Shown one piece after another: positions 34,834 to 43,336 of a stretch of DNA of 59,595 nt. Made by a program: the position numbers and the translations under genes. The stretch covers positions 1-59,595 of the forward strand of contig LADP01000035.1 of NCBI GenBank assembly GCA_000961575.1, written 5' to 3'. Position 1 is the first letter of the stretch. Every line of letters begins with the position of its first letter. Source of the DNA: Peptococcaceae bacterium BRH_c8a (lineage in GTDB: Bacteria > Bacillota > Desulfotomaculia > Desulfotomaculales > Desulfallaceae). The notes below the pieces were generated by a model. The model ran no database searches. It was not told the DNA's origin and saw only the letters and a program-made list of their open reading frames with translations.

Positions 34834-37719
34834 CTATAGCGGAGTTGGGTTGAAACCGGGGTCGTTGGTAAGGTCATCGACAATAAAGGTCTTGATCACG
34901 TCTCCAGGCTGCACGTTAAATCCTGCCTGGGCGCGGGTTACGGTGTCGAAATCGGCTTTGGTGGCGTTAATGCTTACCTGGGCGCCGTTTCTATACTGGA
35001 CAAAGACAGCCGTCTCGTAACCGGGGCGACTTTCCACCGGAGTCACGTCTACGGTAAAGTATTTAAAACCAGTCACGCTGTTGTTGACAATCATGGAGGC
35101 AATTCCTGCGGCGTCCACACTGGATGTGTAGGCTGGGTCATCTGCCGGGATGATAGAATAACGGCCTGTACCTGTGGGCAGGTTCACCGTTAGGCTAAGG
35201 GTCAGTCTGGCGGTGCCGTCGTTGCTGTCGGTGACTATAAATGTTACCGGGCTGCTGCCCGCCAAGGCGGGAGTACCGGAGATTAACCCGGTCATCGCGT
35301 CCAGACTTAATCCCACCGGGAGTCCGGTGGCGCTCCATGTGTATATGCCGCTGCCCCCTACGCCCTCTATGACGGTGCTGTAAGGTATCCCCCGGGTTGC
35401 GGCGGGGAGGTTGTTGGTGGTGATTAATAGTGCTGCCGCGCGGTTGACCGTAAGTGCATAGGTCTTTTTCGTGCTTCCGTCGGCTGCCGTTACTACCACC
35501 GGCACAGTGTTTACCCCCAGGTTCAGTGGTACCGTGACTGCATCCCCCACCGGCTGTAATTCGCCGTCGATAGTAACGGTGGCGACACTGTCGGCGGGGA
35601 TAGCGGTAATATCCAGGCTGTTTGTTTCGTTACTTACGTACACTGCGTAGGTTACTGTTTCCAGAGCAAAGTCAGGGCTTAAGGTTAGGCCCGCTACCTC
35701 AAGGCCGATTAAATCGGCATTGCCCGCTGCCCTGTTCACTAAGATTGTATAGGTCTTGGTGCTGGCGTCCTGGGCCACTACCATCACCTCTATGGTATTG
35801 GCACCAGGGCTCAGGCTGAATGAAGCGGCCCCCCCGTAAAGAATACCTCCGTTTACCAACACCAGAGCCTTGGGGTCCGAGGGAGCGGCAGTAACGTCCA
35901 GGTCAGTGACGGAATTATCAACATTTATGGTATAGGTGGTGGTGCCCGGGGCGAAGCTCAGGCCGCCGGGGCTGATTGAAAGGCTTCCCAGGTTGGCGTT
36001 GCTCACCGTGCCGTTGACGGAAATGATGTAGGCCTTCTCATTTCCGGCAGGCGCCGTCACTACGATGGGAATCAGGTTGGCGCCTTGATCGAGGTAAACC
36101 GCTTGAGCCACACTATCGGTGGCATGATGACCATTAATTTTAACAGATGCGTCCGGATCTGCCGTAGCGGCAGTAATGTCCAAGCGATTGGTGGCAAATG
36201 CGCCGTAAACCTGGTAGGCCACGGTGTTTTGGCTAAAATCCGGGCTTAAGATGCCGGGTGTTACGCTGAGACTGCTCAGATCGGCGCTGTTTGAAAGACT
36301 TCGTACCACGGTGACCATATAGGTTTTGGTGGTGCTGCCGTTTCCGGACCGCACCATTACTGGAATCTGGTTGTCGCCGGGGTTCAGGTTTACAGTAACG
36401 GTTTCGGTCCCGCTTCCCACGTCCTGGTTGTTAATAGACATGGTAGCGGAGGGATCGGCAGGTGTGCCGGTGATATTGATAGAGGTGACGCTGTTGTCCA
36501 CGTTAAAAGTATAATTGGTTATGGCCGGGTTGAAGGAAGGGCTTAGCTCCCTGCTGTCGGTGGCCAGTTCGGAAAGGTCGGCATTGGCCGGGTTCTGGGC
36601 GGCCCGGTTAACCGTCACGGTGTAGGTGCTGGTCAAACCCGTGGTCTGGTTGGCCACAGCCACGGTAATAATGTTGACTCCCTCCAGCAGGGGGGAAATG
36701 GTCTTTACTATGCCGCTCGCATGGTACTGACCGTTGATACTAAGTTGGTTTGAAGGGTTAGCCAGGGTGGCAGTAAGGTTCAGTCCGGTGACAGAGTTGG
36801 GCACGTCCAGGGTATAACTGAGAATACCCGGGGTAAAGGCGGGGGTTAGTGTTCCTTGGTTTACGGTAAGACGGCCTAGCGGCGCCAACGGTGAACCGCT
36901 TAAAAGGACGGAGACGTTGTCGCTGAAACTATCGGCCACAGCCAGGTCAGGCTTGCCATCCCCGTTGAAATCACCGACGGCTGAGCTGTAAGGGCCAATA
37001 CCCGAAGAGAAGTTCACCGCGGCCTGGAAGGAGCCGTCACCGTTGTTTAATAGAACGGAATTCCCCAGAACCAGATCAAGCCATCCGTCCCAATTGAAAT
37101 CACCCACGGCGGTACTATTATAATTGCCGCCTGCCACAGAGTAGTTCACCGCCGCCCCGAAGGAGCCGGCGCCGTTGTTCATCAGGATGGATACGTTGTT
37201 ATTATTATCGGCCACGGCCAGGTCGTTTTTGCCGTCCCTGTTAAAATCACCCATAGATATGCTGTTAGGGAGATTTGCCATGGTGTAATAAAAACCACCA
37301 CCCTTACTTATAATGACGGCAACTATTTTAGTATACTGATTAGCGATGGCCAGGTCGGGTATCCCGTCCCCTGAAAGGTCACCAGCGGTTATGCTGCAAG
37401 GCATACCATTTGTTAAAGTATCCGCCTTCGGCTGGAAGGAACCGTCACCATTGCCATAAAGATATGAAAAGGTAGCACCAAAAAAATTCGCCACGGCCAG
37501 GTCGGGTTTACCGTCCCCGTTGAAATCACCGACGACTACACCATAAGGACTATCTCCTACGGGGTAGTTTACCGCGGCCCCGAAGGATCCGTAGTCGTTG
37601 TTCATAAGGACTGATATGTTATCGTCATCTCTGTTAGCCACGGCCAGGTCGTTTTTGCCGTCCCCATTGAAGTCGCCGACGGCTACACTATAAGGGGCAT
37701 TTCCCACAGGATAGTTCAC
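34834..37719 (-). CDS. FG-GAP/VCBS and cadherin-like surface protein, main part after frameshift
   Basis: This 961-codon frame has no signal peptide or ribosome binding site because its true 5' end lies in the frame at 37716-38036. It contains six FG-GAP/VCBS repeats with Ca-binding loops such as DFNGDGKNDLAVAN (residues 1-280). About five cadherin-like beta-sandwich domains follow, each opening like NADLSELATDSRELSPSFNP and ending YTVTVNRA (about 285-775). A putative Ig domain (LPAATRGIPYSTVIEGVGGSG, about 785-870) and a C-terminal beta region complete it. The cadherin-like domains resemble each other closely. Probably a cell-surface adhesin or wall protein working with the SLH protein downstream. 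Confidence 0.85.
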   Translation of the reverse strand: MNYPVGNAPYSVAVGDFNGDGKNDLAVANRDDDNISVLMNNDYGSFGAAVNYPVGDSPYGVVVGDFNGDGKPDLAVANFFGATFSYLYGNGDGSFQPKADTLTNGMPCSITAGDLSGDGIPDLAIANQYTKIVAVIISKGGGFYYTMANLPNSISMGDFNRDGKNDLAVADNNNNVSILMNNGAGSFGAAVNYSVAGGNYNSTAVGDFNWDGWLDLVLGNSVLLNNGDGSFQAAVNFSSGIGPYSSAVGDFNGDGKPDLAVADSFSDNVSVLLSGSPLAPLGRLTVNQGTLTPAFTPGILSYTLDVPNSVTGLNLTATLANPSNQLSINGQYHASGIVKTISPLLEGVNIITVAVANQTTGLTSTYTVTVNRAAQNPANADLSELATDSRELSPSFNPAITNYTFNVDNSVTSINITGTPADPSATMSINNQDVGSGTETVTVNLNPGDNQIPVMVRSGNGSTTKTYMVTVVRSLSNSADLSSLSVTPGILSPDFSQNTVAYQVYGAFATNRLDITAATADPDASVKINGHHATDSVAQAVYLDQGANLIPIVVTAPAGNEKAYIISVNGTVSNANLGSLSISPGGLSFAPGTTTYTINVDNSVTDLDVTAAPSDPKALVLVNGGILYGGAASFSLSPGANTIEVMVVAQDASTKTYTILVNRAAGNADLIGLEVAGLTLSPDFALETVTYAVYVSNETNSLDITAIPADSVATVTIDGELQPVGDAVTVPLNLGVNTVPVVVTAADGSTKKTYALTVNRAAALLITTNNLPAATRGIPYSTVIEGVGGSGIYTWSATGLPVGLSLDAMTGLISGTPALAGSSPVTFIVTDSNDGTARLTLSLTVNLPTGTGRYSIIPADDPAYTSSVDAAGIASMIVNNSVTGFKYFTVDVTPVESRPGYETAVFVQYRNGAQVSINATKADFDTVTRAQAGFNVQPGDVIKTFIVDDLTNDPGFNPTPL

Positions 37720-38036
37720 CGCGGCCTGAAAGGAGCGTCGCCGTAGTTTAAAAGGACGGAGACGCTGTTATTGTTAAGATTCGCCACGGTCAGGTCAATT
37801 TTGCCGTCCCCGTTAAAATCACCCGCGGCTACACTATAGGGATTATTTCCCACGGGGTAATTCACCGCCGCCTGCAAAGTCACCTGCGGAACCGCCGCCT
37901 GCACTTCTCCGGCATGACATAGCCACACCAAACAAAACGCGGCGAAAACCAGAATAAGGCATTGGAGATTAGATTTAATAGCGCCTAAACCCATTAGATT
38001 TTTTTTTCTAATCAACAAGTTGAAAGAGCTAACCAT
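37716..38036 (-). CDS. 5' fragment of the frameshifted FG-GAP surface protein gene
   Basis: This frame starts at an ATG (38036) 9 nt after AGAGGG. It has a signal peptide (hydrophobic core CLILVFAAFCLVWLC, cleavage near VQA) and one FG-GAP repeat (GDFNGDGKIDLTVANL), then stops after APFRPR. Adding one G near 37735 turns GDAPFRPR into GDGSFQAAVNYPVG, exactly the junction seen in the other repeats, and joins it to the 34834-37719 frame. So this is one gene broken by a one-base deletion, a true mutation or a sequencing error. Confidence 0.82.
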   Translation of the reverse strand: MVSSFNLLIRKKNLMGLGAIKSNLQCLILVFAAFCLVWLCHAGEVQAAVPQVTLQAAVNYPVGNNPYSVAAGDFNGDGKIDLTVANLNNNSVSVLLNYGDAPFRPR

Positions 38037-38365
38037 GAAATAAACCCTCTTTATATTGCTTTTTCTATCATTAATTATCAACTTTCGCAAAAGGCGTTGT
38101 TGCTGCAGGTTAAATTGTAAACCACAACTGTTAAGTATTTAGCGTTATTTTTAAGTATTGTAATATTTTCCTCAGAAAAACTTGTATTCCTTCTTGTGTG
38201 TTTGCGAGTATAAAAAATGCCCCAATGTGACACATTTCGATAATTATACTCAACTACAGAGCTGAGCTTAGAAACTCAGCTATTTCGAAGATTTATTTAA
38301 GAGGAAAGCAGATACAGATACGGCGGGAATAGAGGTCAAAAAATCAAGGTGGTTAAGAGGAAAAA
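38037..38365. other. Upstream region of the surface-protein genes
   Basis: No gene was found in this A/T-rich stretch. It holds a 7-bp hairpin AGCTGAG-CTTAGAAA-CTCAGCT (about 38263-38284). On the minus strand a TATAAT in GAGTATAATTATC (about 38240) could be a -10 box for the surface genes, but no good -35 is placed at 17 nt. Confidence 0.35.
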
Positions 38366-38393
38366 ATAAAACCTTCCAATGGCTCGGAAGGTC
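38366..38393 (-). terminator. Terminator after the dehydratase cluster
   Basis: On the minus strand CCTTCC-GAGCCATT-GGAAGG is followed by TTTTATTTTTT. A second hairpin, AAACCCTGC...GCAGGGTTT (about 38405-38435), overlaps the activator stop codon and may act with it. Confidence 0.75.
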
Positions 38394-38422
38394 ATTACAC
38401 ACGAAAACCCTGCCAAAATTGC

Positions 38423-39232
38423 TTAAACGCAGGGTTTGTTTTTTGGGGCGATATCCCGGGCAAACAGGGCGGCCCCCAGGGCTGCGGTTATCTCTGGTTC
38501 ATCCGGGATCAGCAGGCGCGTACCCAGTTGAGCAGCCAGGGCATTTACCACACCCTTGTTGCGGGCCACACCGCCGGTGAAAACCACGTCCGGAGCCAGC
38601 CCGGTACGGGCGGTTAACGCAGCTACCCGTGCCGCCACTGAATTGCAGACACCGGCTACGATGTCAGGCTTGGTGCGTCCAGCAGCAATGTGGGATATCA
38701 CTTCCGATTCCGCAAACACAGTGCAAATTGACGAAATGCTGCAGCTGTCGCTGGCTTCTTCGGCCAGTCCGCCCAGCTCCTTTACATCCACCTCTAAAGC
38801 GCCGGCCATCACCTCCAGGAATCGCCCGGTACCGGCAGCACATTTATCGTTCATCGTAAAATCGGACACTTTACCGCCTGGTAGTACCTTAATCACTTTG
38901 CTGTCCTGGCCGCCAATATCAATTACAGTTTCAGCCTTGTTAAATAGTTGATAGATACCCCGCGCCTGGCAGGTTATTTCGGACATTTCCCGGTCAGCCG
39001 GAAAAGTAACCCTGCCATAGCCGGTAGCCACCGTTGCTGCCACATCCTTTTCGCTCAACTGCAATTCAATCAATAATGATGCAGCCAGCCGGGACGCCAC
39101 TTCACGACCGCTGAACCCGGTGCGGCCGGTGGCCCGGGCAATAATCCGGCTTTCCTCATCAACCATAACCACCTTGGTGGTTAATGAGCCAATATCCACA
39201 CCCAGATAAAATTTACTCACCGGTTTACTCAT
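38423..39232 (-). CDS. 2-Hydroxyacyl-CoA dehydratase activator (BadF/HgdC family ATPase)
   Basis: This protein of about 269 residues in the ASKHA fold drives ATP-dependent low-potential electron transfer to 2-hydroxyacyl-CoA dehydratases or benzoyl-CoA reductases. Motifs are GVDIGSLTTKVVMVD at the N-terminus, TGYGRVTF, DIGGQDSKVIKV, the bridging-cluster Cys in NDKCAAGTGRFLEVMA and SSICTVFAESEVIS, and FTGGVARNKGVV. A homodimer would share one 4Fe-4S cluster through these two Cys. The ATG at 39232 lies 8 nt after AGGAGG. It is the last gene of the three-gene set. Confidence 0.92.
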   Translation of the reverse strand: MSKPVSKFYLGVDIGSLTTKVVMVDEESRIIARATGRTGFSGREVASRLAASLLIELQLSEKDVAATVATGYGRVTFPADREMSEITCQARGIYQLFNKAETVIDIGGQDSKVIKVLPGGKVSDFTMNDKCAAGTGRFLEVMAGALEVDVKELGGLAEEASDSCSISSICTVFAESEVISHIAAGRTKPDIVAGVCNSVAARVAALTARTGLAPDVVFTGGVARNKGVVNALAAQLGTRLLIPDEPEITAALGAALFARDIAPKNKPCV

Positions 39233-39271
39233 CGGCAAAGCCTCCTGTTTTAAAGATTATATCAACTAACA

Positions 39272-40495
39272 CTAAGCCTCCAGCGTTTCTATGAAAGCCT
39301 GCACGCGGTTTTTGACCGGCTCATTCGCAAATACCCGCGAGTCAGCCATATCGGCTTCCACCATCAGCCCGGGTACGCCGGTCTCCCGCATGACCTGCCG
39401 GCGGATCACTTCCTGCACCAGCGAATATGGTTTACATGAGCGGTTGGAGTGCATGACAAAACCGTGGGCGTTGAAATCTTTGATTAAATCAATCATCTGC
39501 CGGGCTCTGAACTCCAGGGATCGGTTAAGGAAAATTTCGGTATAAGTTGAGGCCAGGCTTTCCAGCGGATCACCCGGAGACAGTTCTACTGCCCAGCCAC
39601 CGCTGTATGTATCGGTAACAAAGCACGCGCCACGCTGGGAAAAATCTTTGAAGAAAGCAAATAACCGGTACCAGATGGCAATGTTGTCCCAGACCAACCG
39701 GATCTTTTCATTTTCAACTGCGCCCAAACCCTGGTCGACCCGGTGTTTGACCTCATCCCTGAGCTGGCGGTAATACTTTAACGATTGCTTGGTACCGCGC
39801 AATACTACTATCGGGGCCATGTGAATAAACAGGTCGGGTGCGTTCAGTGGCGACGGTTCGGCCCGGCAAAATTCCCGGATCTCACGCCACAGGCTGATGG
39901 TTTCCTTGCTTAGTAGCAGCCGTTTTTCCAATCCCCGGGCGTCAAAACGGCGCCCGGTTATCTTTTCCAGGTCGGCAGCCATTTCTTTTAGCTGTTCATG
40001 TACATACCCCACCGCGTGACCGGTTACTTCACCGGGCAAGTAAGGTGTATCCAACACCAGCAACGGCACGTTAAAAATACGGGCCAGGGCTTCGTACCAC
40101 TTAAGCACGGTACCACAAATATTGTTACATGCCACAAGCAAATCCGGTCGAGGCAGACCACCCATGGGCGCCAGGTCGGGGCGCATAATGGAACCAATGT
40201 GTGACCGGGCGTAGGAACAAAGGTCTTGTGAGTAGCCGGCGGCCTCGGCCACTTTACAAAGCTTGGCCGATACTTTCCTGGTGCCGCAGATGGCTCCGTA
40301 GTTCTCTGGGTAAACCGGGTGGATATTAAAAGCAAGCAGCAGTTCTACCGGCGCCCCGCTGGTAACCCAGGCCAGAGGTCTCCGCAGCGGTCGGCCCCAT
40401 AAGCGGTGATAGCGGGTTAAGGCGTAATACCTGGTCATTGTTTTCTCCAATTGCCTGGTACTGGCCAGCGGTCGGTAACGGCGCTGTTCCGCCAT
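39272..40495 (-). CDS. 2-Hydroxyacyl-CoA dehydratase subunit (HgdB-like)
   Basis: This 407-residue protein of the 2-HAD/benzoyl-CoA reductase subunit family shows VTSGAPVELLLAFNIHPVYP, the ENYGAICGTRKVSAKLCKVA region and GYSQDLCSYARSHIG (cluster Cys), ACNNICGTVLKWYE, and SNRSCKPYSLVQ near the C-terminus. The enzymes use a 4Fe-4S cluster and a ketyl radical to remove water from 2-hydroxyacyl-CoA. The ATG at 40495 follows GGAGAGG; the frame extends further upstream into the preceding gene and is not used. The substrate is unknown: no CoA transferase or hydroxyacid dehydrogenase is nearby. Confidence 0.88.
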   Translation of the reverse strand: MAEQRRYRPLASTRQLEKTMTRYYALTRYHRLWGRPLRRPLAWVTSGAPVELLLAFNIHPVYPENYGAICGTRKVSAKLCKVAEAAGYSQDLCSYARSHIGSIMRPDLAPMGGLPRPDLLVACNNICGTVLKWYEALARIFNVPLLVLDTPYLPGEVTGHAVGYVHEQLKEMAADLEKITGRRFDARGLEKRLLLSKETISLWREIREFCRAEPSPLNAPDLFIHMAPIVVLRGTKQSLKYYRQLRDEVKHRVDQGLGAVENEKIRLVWDNIAIWYRLFAFFKDFSQRGACFVTDTYSGGWAVELSPGDPLESLASTYTEIFLNRSLEFRARQMIDLIKDFNAHGFVMHSNRSCKPYSLVQEVIRRQVMRETGVPGLMVEADMADSRVFANEPVKNRVQAFIETLEA

Positions 40496-40517
40496 AGTAA
40501 CCTCTCCTTTGGACATA

Positions 40518-41660
40518 CTAAATGCTTTCCAGGAAAGCCTGCAGTCTAGTGCGCTCCTGGCCGCCGACATCGGCTCCTTCCAGCTCCAGAACCATAGTCC
40601 GGATACCCGACTTGCGCAGTTGTTCCGCCGCCGGGACGGCATCCCAGGCGTGCGGTTCGCAGTATTTGCGAATTACCAGCACCGCACCGGCAGCATTTTT
40701 CTCAAGGGCGAGTTGTTCCAGGTAATTAATCCGGTAATCATGACCGCGGCTGCGGCAGGGGCAGGGAGGCATATTTGCCGCTCTTTGTACTATGGCCTCC
40801 AGCGGATCCGGAGTATCCGGCTGACTTAATTGATCATAATAATGCCGATAACCCGTGCACATATCGTCGGCTACCACCCTGCCGCCCAGGTCTTCCACCA
40901 TCTTAAACAGACTGTCGTTTTCCAGCACCGCCCCGGTGACCAGTACCCGGCACCGGTCACCGGGCTCAGCCATCCGCTCCTTAAGCACCGGTATAACTCT
41001 TTCTAGTGCGGCACTAAATTCCGTTCCGGGCATTACCTGTCCCGCCCTAAGCAGTGCAGGTACCAGCGGGGAAGGGAGGTAGGGACGCATTTTATCAAGC
41101 TCGGCGGCTTGGCGCCTAATTTGCCTGCATAAATCCAGGGCCCTTATTAAATCTATCTTACCGGGTTCCCGGCCTGTCAGTCTGCCTATTTTACTAAGCA
41201 AGTTTTGCAATTCGGTCAGGTAGTACCGGCGTGCTCCCGGCGCTTCCAGCAGTACCGGGGGTACACACTGCAGGGTATTGTCAACGTGTCCCGCCACTGC
41301 CTGCCAAATACCGCCCAGGCACTGCATGGTATCGCAGGTATGGGCAAATCCAGTTCCGGCCAAATCTGCATAGTCCCCTTTTTCAGCCCTGGACAGACAG
41401 CCCCGGGCCAGTGAACAGCAGTAGGCGGGAAGGGACGCGGGAACAGCTTGTATAGGAGCGGGAAAGAGCCGCAGCGGCTCATAACCCGCCGCCAGAACGA
41501 TCTCCTCCGGCCAATAACTACAAAAATAACCGAAAAAACGACTGTCCGGATAGCGTTCCCGGCGGCGTGAACCATTAAGAGACGCCTCTTCCAGTAAAAG
41601 TTCCAGTTTTTCTTCTCCAATGCTGTCGTTCAAATTTTTGTTTTTAACTTGCTGCAGCAT
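40518..41660 (-). CDS. 2-Hydroxyacyl-CoA dehydratase-like second subunit
   Basis: This 380-residue partner subunit of the same family shows FFGYFCSYWPEEIVLAAGYE, AYCCSLARGC, the HTCDTMQCLGGIW region (about residue 108) and DDMCTGYRHYYDQL (about 265). The ATG at 41660 follows AAGGTG. Two different subunits plus an activator fit a heterodimeric 2-HAD enzyme; double-cubane cluster proteins, which are related homodimers with an activator, are an alternative. Confidence 0.85.
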   Translation of the reverse strand: MLQQVKNKNLNDSIGEEKLELLLEEASLNGSRRRERYPDSRFFGYFCSYWPEEIVLAAGYEPLRLFPAPIQAVPASLPAYCCSLARGCLSRAEKGDYADLAGTGFAHTCDTMQCLGGIWQAVAGHVDNTLQCVPPVLLEAPGARRYYLTELQNLLSKIGRLTGREPGKIDLIRALDLCRQIRRQAAELDKMRPYLPSPLVPALLRAGQVMPGTEFSAALERVIPVLKERMAEPGDRCRVLVTGAVLENDSLFKMVEDLGGRVVADDMCTGYRHYYDQLSQPDTPDPLEAIVQRAANMPPCPCRSRGHDYRINYLEQLALEKNAAGAVLVIRKYCEPHAWDAVPAAEQLRKSGIRTMVLELEGADVGGQERTRLQAFLESI

Positions 41661-41764
41661 AATAATCACCTTGTTTAATTGTTTAACTGGTTACACCAGT
41701 GTCATTATACATGTAGCATGGCATTTGCCAGTTGTCAATATATTTCAAATATTCCGAAACGAGC

Positions 41765-41792
41765 TTGACTAATTGGCATTGGGTCATAATAA
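41765..41792 (+). promoter_or_regulatory. Promoter candidate of the rubredoxin-flavoprotein gene
   Basis: TTGACT (41765-41770) and TAATAA (41787-41792) are 16 nt apart, about 47 nt before the start codon. Confidence 0.5.
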
Positions 41793-41838
41793 TGGTAATA
41801 TACGTTAAAATAAAAACATTTCTAGAGAGGTGAAATGC

Positions 41839-42513
41839 ATGAATAATAAAGCGTTGTATAATATTTCTTATGGCCTTTATATCGTCACCTCAAGAAAAGA
41901 CGATAAATTTAACGGCCAGGTGGCTAACACCGTTTTTCAAATCTCCAACGCGCCGCCGACCATAGCGGTAAGTATTAATAAGCAAAACCTGACGCATGAA
42001 TTTATCAGTGCCAGCGGGGTCTTTGCCGTATCAGTGCTCTCTGAAGAAACACCATTGTCCCTGGTGGGACACTTTGGGTTTAAAAGCGGTCGCGAGGTGG
42101 ATAAGCTTGCGGAAATAGAGCATCAAAGTACTCCCGGGGGGTTGCCCTATGTAACCGAGAGCACCCTGGCCTGGATGGAAGCCAAAGTGGTGTCACAAGC
42201 GGATGCGGGGACTCATACCATATTTATCGGGGAACTGACCGGGGCCGAAGTGCTTAGGGAAGGGTTACCCATGACTTACGCCTTTTACCAGCAGGTTAAA
42301 AAAGGCACCGTACCCAAGAGCTCTCCCACCTACATGCCCAAAAAGGAAAAAGCCGGGGACAAGTACGTATGTAACGTATGCGGTTATGTTTACGATCCTG
42401 AATTGGGCGACCCGGATAATGGCATCCAGCCCGGCACACCTTTTGAAAAACTTCCGGACGACTGGCAATGTCCCATCTGCGGAGTAGGCAAAGACGAATT
42501 CACCAAAGAATAA
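41839..42513 (+). CDS. hrb: High-molecular-weight rubredoxin (flavin reductase-rubredoxin fusion)
   Basis: This 224-residue fusion has an N-terminal FMN-binding flavin reductase-like domain (residues 1-160, [20 protein letters not shown], with HFGFKSGRE) and a C-terminal rubredoxin. Its two Cys pairs are [12 protein letters not shown] (about 177) and [11 protein letters not shown] (about 212). In Moorella, Hrb passes electrons from NADH to the flavodiiron protein FprA for NO or O2 reduction. No fprA or rubrerythrin adjoins it here, so the partner is elsewhere. The ATG at 41839 follows GAGAGGTG. Confidence 0.92.
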   Translation: MNNKALYNISYGLYIVTSRKDDKFNGQVANTVFQISNAPPTIAVSINKQNLTHEFISASGVFAVSVLSEETPLSLVGHFGFKSGREVDKLAEIEHQSTPGGLPYVTESTLAWMEAKVVSQADAGTHTIFIGELTGAEVLREGLPMTYAFYQQVKKGTVPKSSPTYMPKKEKAGDKYVCNVCGYVYDPELGDPDNGIQPGTPFEKLPDDWQCPICGVGKDEFTKE

Positions 42514-42519
42514 ATAAAC

Positions 42520-42615
42520 GGGGCCAGGCTTTTGTGTCATGGGGACGGTTCCTTTGACACATCGAATTGCAGATGTGTCAAAGGAACCGTCCCCATGACA
42601 CAAAAGCCTGGCCCC
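42520..42615. repeat. Perfect 44-bp palindrome
   Basis: The arm begins GGGGCCAGGCTTTTGTGTCA and contains GGGGACGGTTCCTTTGACAC. It is exactly inverted at 42572-42615 around an 8-nt loop. It fills the entire gap between two convergent stop codons, where it could also terminate transcription. The GGGGACGGTTC words recur at 53941, so this is a dispersed REP-like element. Confidence 0.85.
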
Positions 42616-43023
42616 CTATTGGGCAGGTAATACTTCGGCGTATTGGCTCGGATCGAATGATTGGTCATGTTCAATGCCGGCAAAAACAGCGGGGTACTTT
42701 TCCTTAAGATATAAAAACATTGGGATCATCAGCTGTTTTAAGGCATCAGGTGCCGACGGCAGGGTTAGCGATTCCAGCAATTCACGCCACTGGGCCAGGG
42801 TGTGGTGGTACACGATTCTTGTTTTAGCTGCCCCTTCGGTAACCTCGGTGGGAAAATAAAATTGCTTATCCCCGTCAAATAATCTTCGGGTGGCAACGGT
42901 GATCGGTACACCTGCTTTATTGGCGTAAACCGCGATGGCGACAATTTTGGTTTCCATGACGTCAAAATTTTGCATGTCCTCCGGCGATATTTGCTGCACC
43001 ATTAGAAGGGGGACATAACTCAT
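42616..43023 (-). CDS. Hypothetical protein, 135 residues
   Basis: This soluble protein of no family I recognise contains an alternating beta-like part (MVQQISPEDMQNFDVMETKI), a VPITVATRRLFDGDKQFYFP stretch and a helical C-terminus (MIPMFLYLKEKYPAVFAGIE). It starts with an ATG after GGGAGTG and precedes the acylphosphatase gene (29 nt downstream of that gene's end), possibly in one transcript with the exonuclease gene. Confidence 0.75.
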   Translation of the reverse strand: MSYVPLLMVQQISPEDMQNFDVMETKIVAIAVYANKAGVPITVATRRLFDGDKQFYFPTEVTEGAAKTRIVYHHTLAQWRELLESLTLPSAPDALKQLMIPMFLYLKEKYPAVFAGIEHDQSFDPSQYAEVLPAQ

Positions 43024-43052
43024 CCTGTGCTCACTCCCTGTGAAGTAATAAT

Positions 43053-43325
43053 CTACCCGGTAATGCTAAATTTATTGTATTGTTCTTCGTGTGTTTCCCA
43101 TAATATTTCCACATTGTCCACGCGGGAACTGGGTGAGCCCTTGTGACACCAGTCAAGCATGGTGGACAGGTTTTCCTGCGGCCCTTCAAAAACCGCTTCC
43201 ACCCGGCCATCATTAAGATTGCGCACCCAGCCTTTAATGTTTAGTTTTTCCGCCTCTTGCCTGGTAAAATCCCTAAAATAAACCCCTTGTACCCGGCCGG
43301 AAATAAAAACATGCACCCGGGCCAT
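43053..43325 (-). CDS. acyP: Acylphosphatase
   Basis: This 90-residue enzyme hydrolyses acyl phosphates. It has the family signature GRVQGVYFRDFTRQEA (catalytic Arg, residues 10-25) and the catalytic Asn in GWVRNLNDGRVEAVFEG (about 36). The usual C-terminal FSI is present. A GAGGTGAT box precedes the ATG. Confidence 0.96.
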   Translation of the reverse strand: MARVHVFISGRVQGVYFRDFTRQEAEKLNIKGWVRNLNDGRVEAVFEGPQENLSTMLDWCHKGSPSSRVDNVEILWETHEEQYNKFSITG

Positions 43326-43336
43326 AAAACATCACC

